DNA from: QYQD01 sp040754095
Lineage (GTDB): Bacteria; Desulfobacterota; QYQD01
Assembly (NCBI GenBank): GCA_040754095.1
Contig: JBFMFO010000011.1
Span: forward strand, 1-64,000
Direction of reading: 5' to 3'
DNA: 64,000 nt
Shown here: piece after piece, positions 62,772 to 64,000 of the stretch
Layout: each line of letters begins with the position of its first letter
Numbering within the stretch: the first letter of the stretch is position 1
Notes under the pieces: model-generated
The model's input: only the letters and a program-made list of their open reading frames with translations
Told to the model about the DNA's origin: nothing
Database searches by the model: none
Position numbers and translations under genes: made by a program

Positions 62772-64000
62772 GCGCTTACCTCGGACACATCAATGTCCAG
62801 ATCCTTCACACGAATCGCGCCCGTCATCAGCTTATTCAACATGGTTTTGAAGAGGTCTTGCAGGGCGGATTTCTTTGCTGTGTGGTGATCAATCTTGTGG
62901 TCAATAGCTCGGAGAATTTTTACGATTTCAAGCTGCTCTCTATCAGATGGAAAAGGGATTGATATCGGTTCGACATCTTTTTTATTCAGCTGAGGGGTCG
63001 GACCTAAATCTTGGATACTGGCTAAATCAAACGTCAAGAACCAATAATATAAAAACTCACTTGTGATACGAGCACGTGGGATTATAGCAATCAAATTAGG
63101 ATCAAGAAGTGACCATAGTGTCGTGAGCCTTTTCTTATTGGTTGCTATAGCAGCTCCTCTCTTTGGAAAAATAACGGAATTAGCTGGGATGGCTTTTTCA
63201 TAAACAAGTTTTGATGAAAGCTCTACCTCTATATTTGCAGCAAAGATATATTTTTCGTTTCCAGGTAAATTCATATCTGACACTTTAATCGCGTGGCAAA
63301 GAACATCGTTATTCTTTGATCTTCCTCGATTCAATTCATTAAAGGAAATCGTAGAACTCCGCACATCGCAGCATTCACCTATCTTTATAAGGTCCCAACT
63401 CTCGGGCATCGGTCCAATCTCCGTTTCTTTCAATCTCTCTCCACGCAGGCCGTGAGTAAAAACATGGTGCAGGGTAGATTTTTTCAGCACCCGCGTCTTT
63501 TCGATAATGGATTCCTGAATCTCAATAGCTTTTTGAATCTTGAAGAGAACGGCGGCGATTTTTTGCTGCTCACTTAATAAAGGAAAAGGGATGAATAGTT
63601 GTTTTATGAGGTGAACCGGAACCCTTTGTCTTCCCGTTGCCCCTTCCATTTTCCCGGCGATTAGTTTACGGACATCACTTTTTAAAAGGTAGTAATATAG
63701 AAAGTATTTGCTGCTCGTTCCGGCTTTTTCCTTGATTGGAATTATCTCTGTTGAGGCAATGCCAAATCCATTAGGTAATCCGGTGACAATACATTGCTTA
63801 CCATTTTCAAAACACGGGGTGATTTTCGCTAAAAGAATGTCACCATCTTCAATGTATGTCCCGCTTGAAATTTCCGTTGATTTCTTTAATTTGAATTTGT
63901 CCAAATATAGTATGTCAATGGGTATCAAGTCCATTGCAATGAAAGGTAACTGGTCATAATTAGAGTATAATATCTCTTTCGGTTTTTTCGTAAAATCATA
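62768..64000 (-). CDS. hsdS: Type I restriction specificity subunit, partial at window edge
   Basis: The specificity subunit that recognises the target sequence for the methylase and nuclease. The frame is open to base 64000, so the N-terminus lies outside; 410 residues are visible. There are two target recognition regions, each followed by a conserved helix: the first ends IPFPLLSEQQKIAAVL then KIQKAIEIQESII (about 130-160 of the visible part), the second ends IPFPSDREQLEIVKILRAID. That is the usual TRD-CR-TRD-CR layout. No stop or frameshift is seen. hsdM is not in the window and should lie to the right. The four coupled genes run hsdS, rhuM, hsdR and then the metallopeptidase. Confidence 0.92.
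   Translation of the reverse strand, partial: YDFTKKPKEILYSNYDQLPFIAMDLIPIDILYLDKFKLKKSTEISSGTYIEDGDILLAKITPCFENGKQCIVTGLPNGFGIASTEIIPIKEKAGTSSKYFLYYYLLKSDVRKLIAGKMEGATGRQRVPVHLIKQLFIPFPLLSEQQKIAAVLFKIQKAIEIQESIIEKTRVLKKSTLHHVFTHGLRGERLKETEIGPMPESWDLIKIGECCDVRSSTISFNELNRGRSKNNDVLCHAIKVSDMNLPGNEKYIFAANIEVELSSKLVYEKAIPANSVIFPKRGAAIATNKKRLTTLWSLLDPNLIAIIPRARITSEFLYYWFLTFDLASIQDLGPTPQLNKKDVEPISIPFPSDREQLEIVKILRAIDHKIDHHTAKKSALQDLFKTMLNKLMTGAIRVKDLDIDVSEVSA

Overview
The window looks like a piece of chromosome from an anaerobic, probably autotrophic bacterium of the Desulfobacterota (former Deltaproteobacteria) type. This is an inference from gene content: a bacterial Wood-Ljungdahl locus with Hdr/MvhD electron carriers and a MetV/MetF reductase, a yggT-divIVA-DUF167 cluster, and many two-component and dispersed palindromic elements. 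No rRNA, tRNA or CRISPR array was found, so the assignment rests on proteins only.

Layout. 1-4 kb: HD hydrolase, D-Ala-D-Ala ligase, PlsC, and a stand-alone AICAR transformylase. 4.2-26.3 kb: a nearly complete Wood-Ljungdahl locus on the + strand, in order a NuoE/NuoF-like mini-protein, fhs, folD, acsA/cooS, hdrA, mvhD, hdrC, a second mvhD, metV, metF, acsD, acsB, acsC, acsE and a giant NfnB-like/formate dehydrogenase fusion. Formate dehydrogenase, Fhs, FolD, MetVF and AcsE form the methyl branch. AcsA, AcsB and AcsCD form the carbonyl branch. Three genes (hdrA, mvhD, fdhA) contain an in-frame UGA at a position where the family carries Cys or Sec. Each UGA is followed by a possible bacterial SECIS hairpin, and I read all three as selenoproteins. 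No HdrB, hydrogenase, CooC-type Ni chaperone or sel gene is in the window.

26.4-31 kb: accessory DNA with a brnTA toxin-antitoxin remnant cut by a 96-bp inverted-repeat element, a methyltransferase, an LprI-domain secreted protein, an antitoxin-like small protein and a CysC-like kinase. 31-43 kb: housekeeping and signalling genes (M28 peptidase, YggT, DivIVA, DUF167, SuhB, MreB, GAF protein, U32 protein, two histidine kinases). 43-49 kb: a minus-strand sugar-nucleotide operon galT - DHH phosphoesterase - three GlgC paralogues. 49.5-64 kb: SbcCD followed (reading right to left) by a defence island: a 1323-residue STAND NTPase with an N-terminal PD-(D/E)xK-like nuclease region, a YgjP-like metallopeptidase, HsdR, RhuM and an HsdS that runs off the right edge.

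A second theme is the non-coding DNA. At least five families of dispersed palindromic elements sit in the spacers, including inside the Wood-Ljungdahl operon. In two families, copies differ by paired substitutions that keep the stem intact, which suggests selection or conversion acting on a folded structure.
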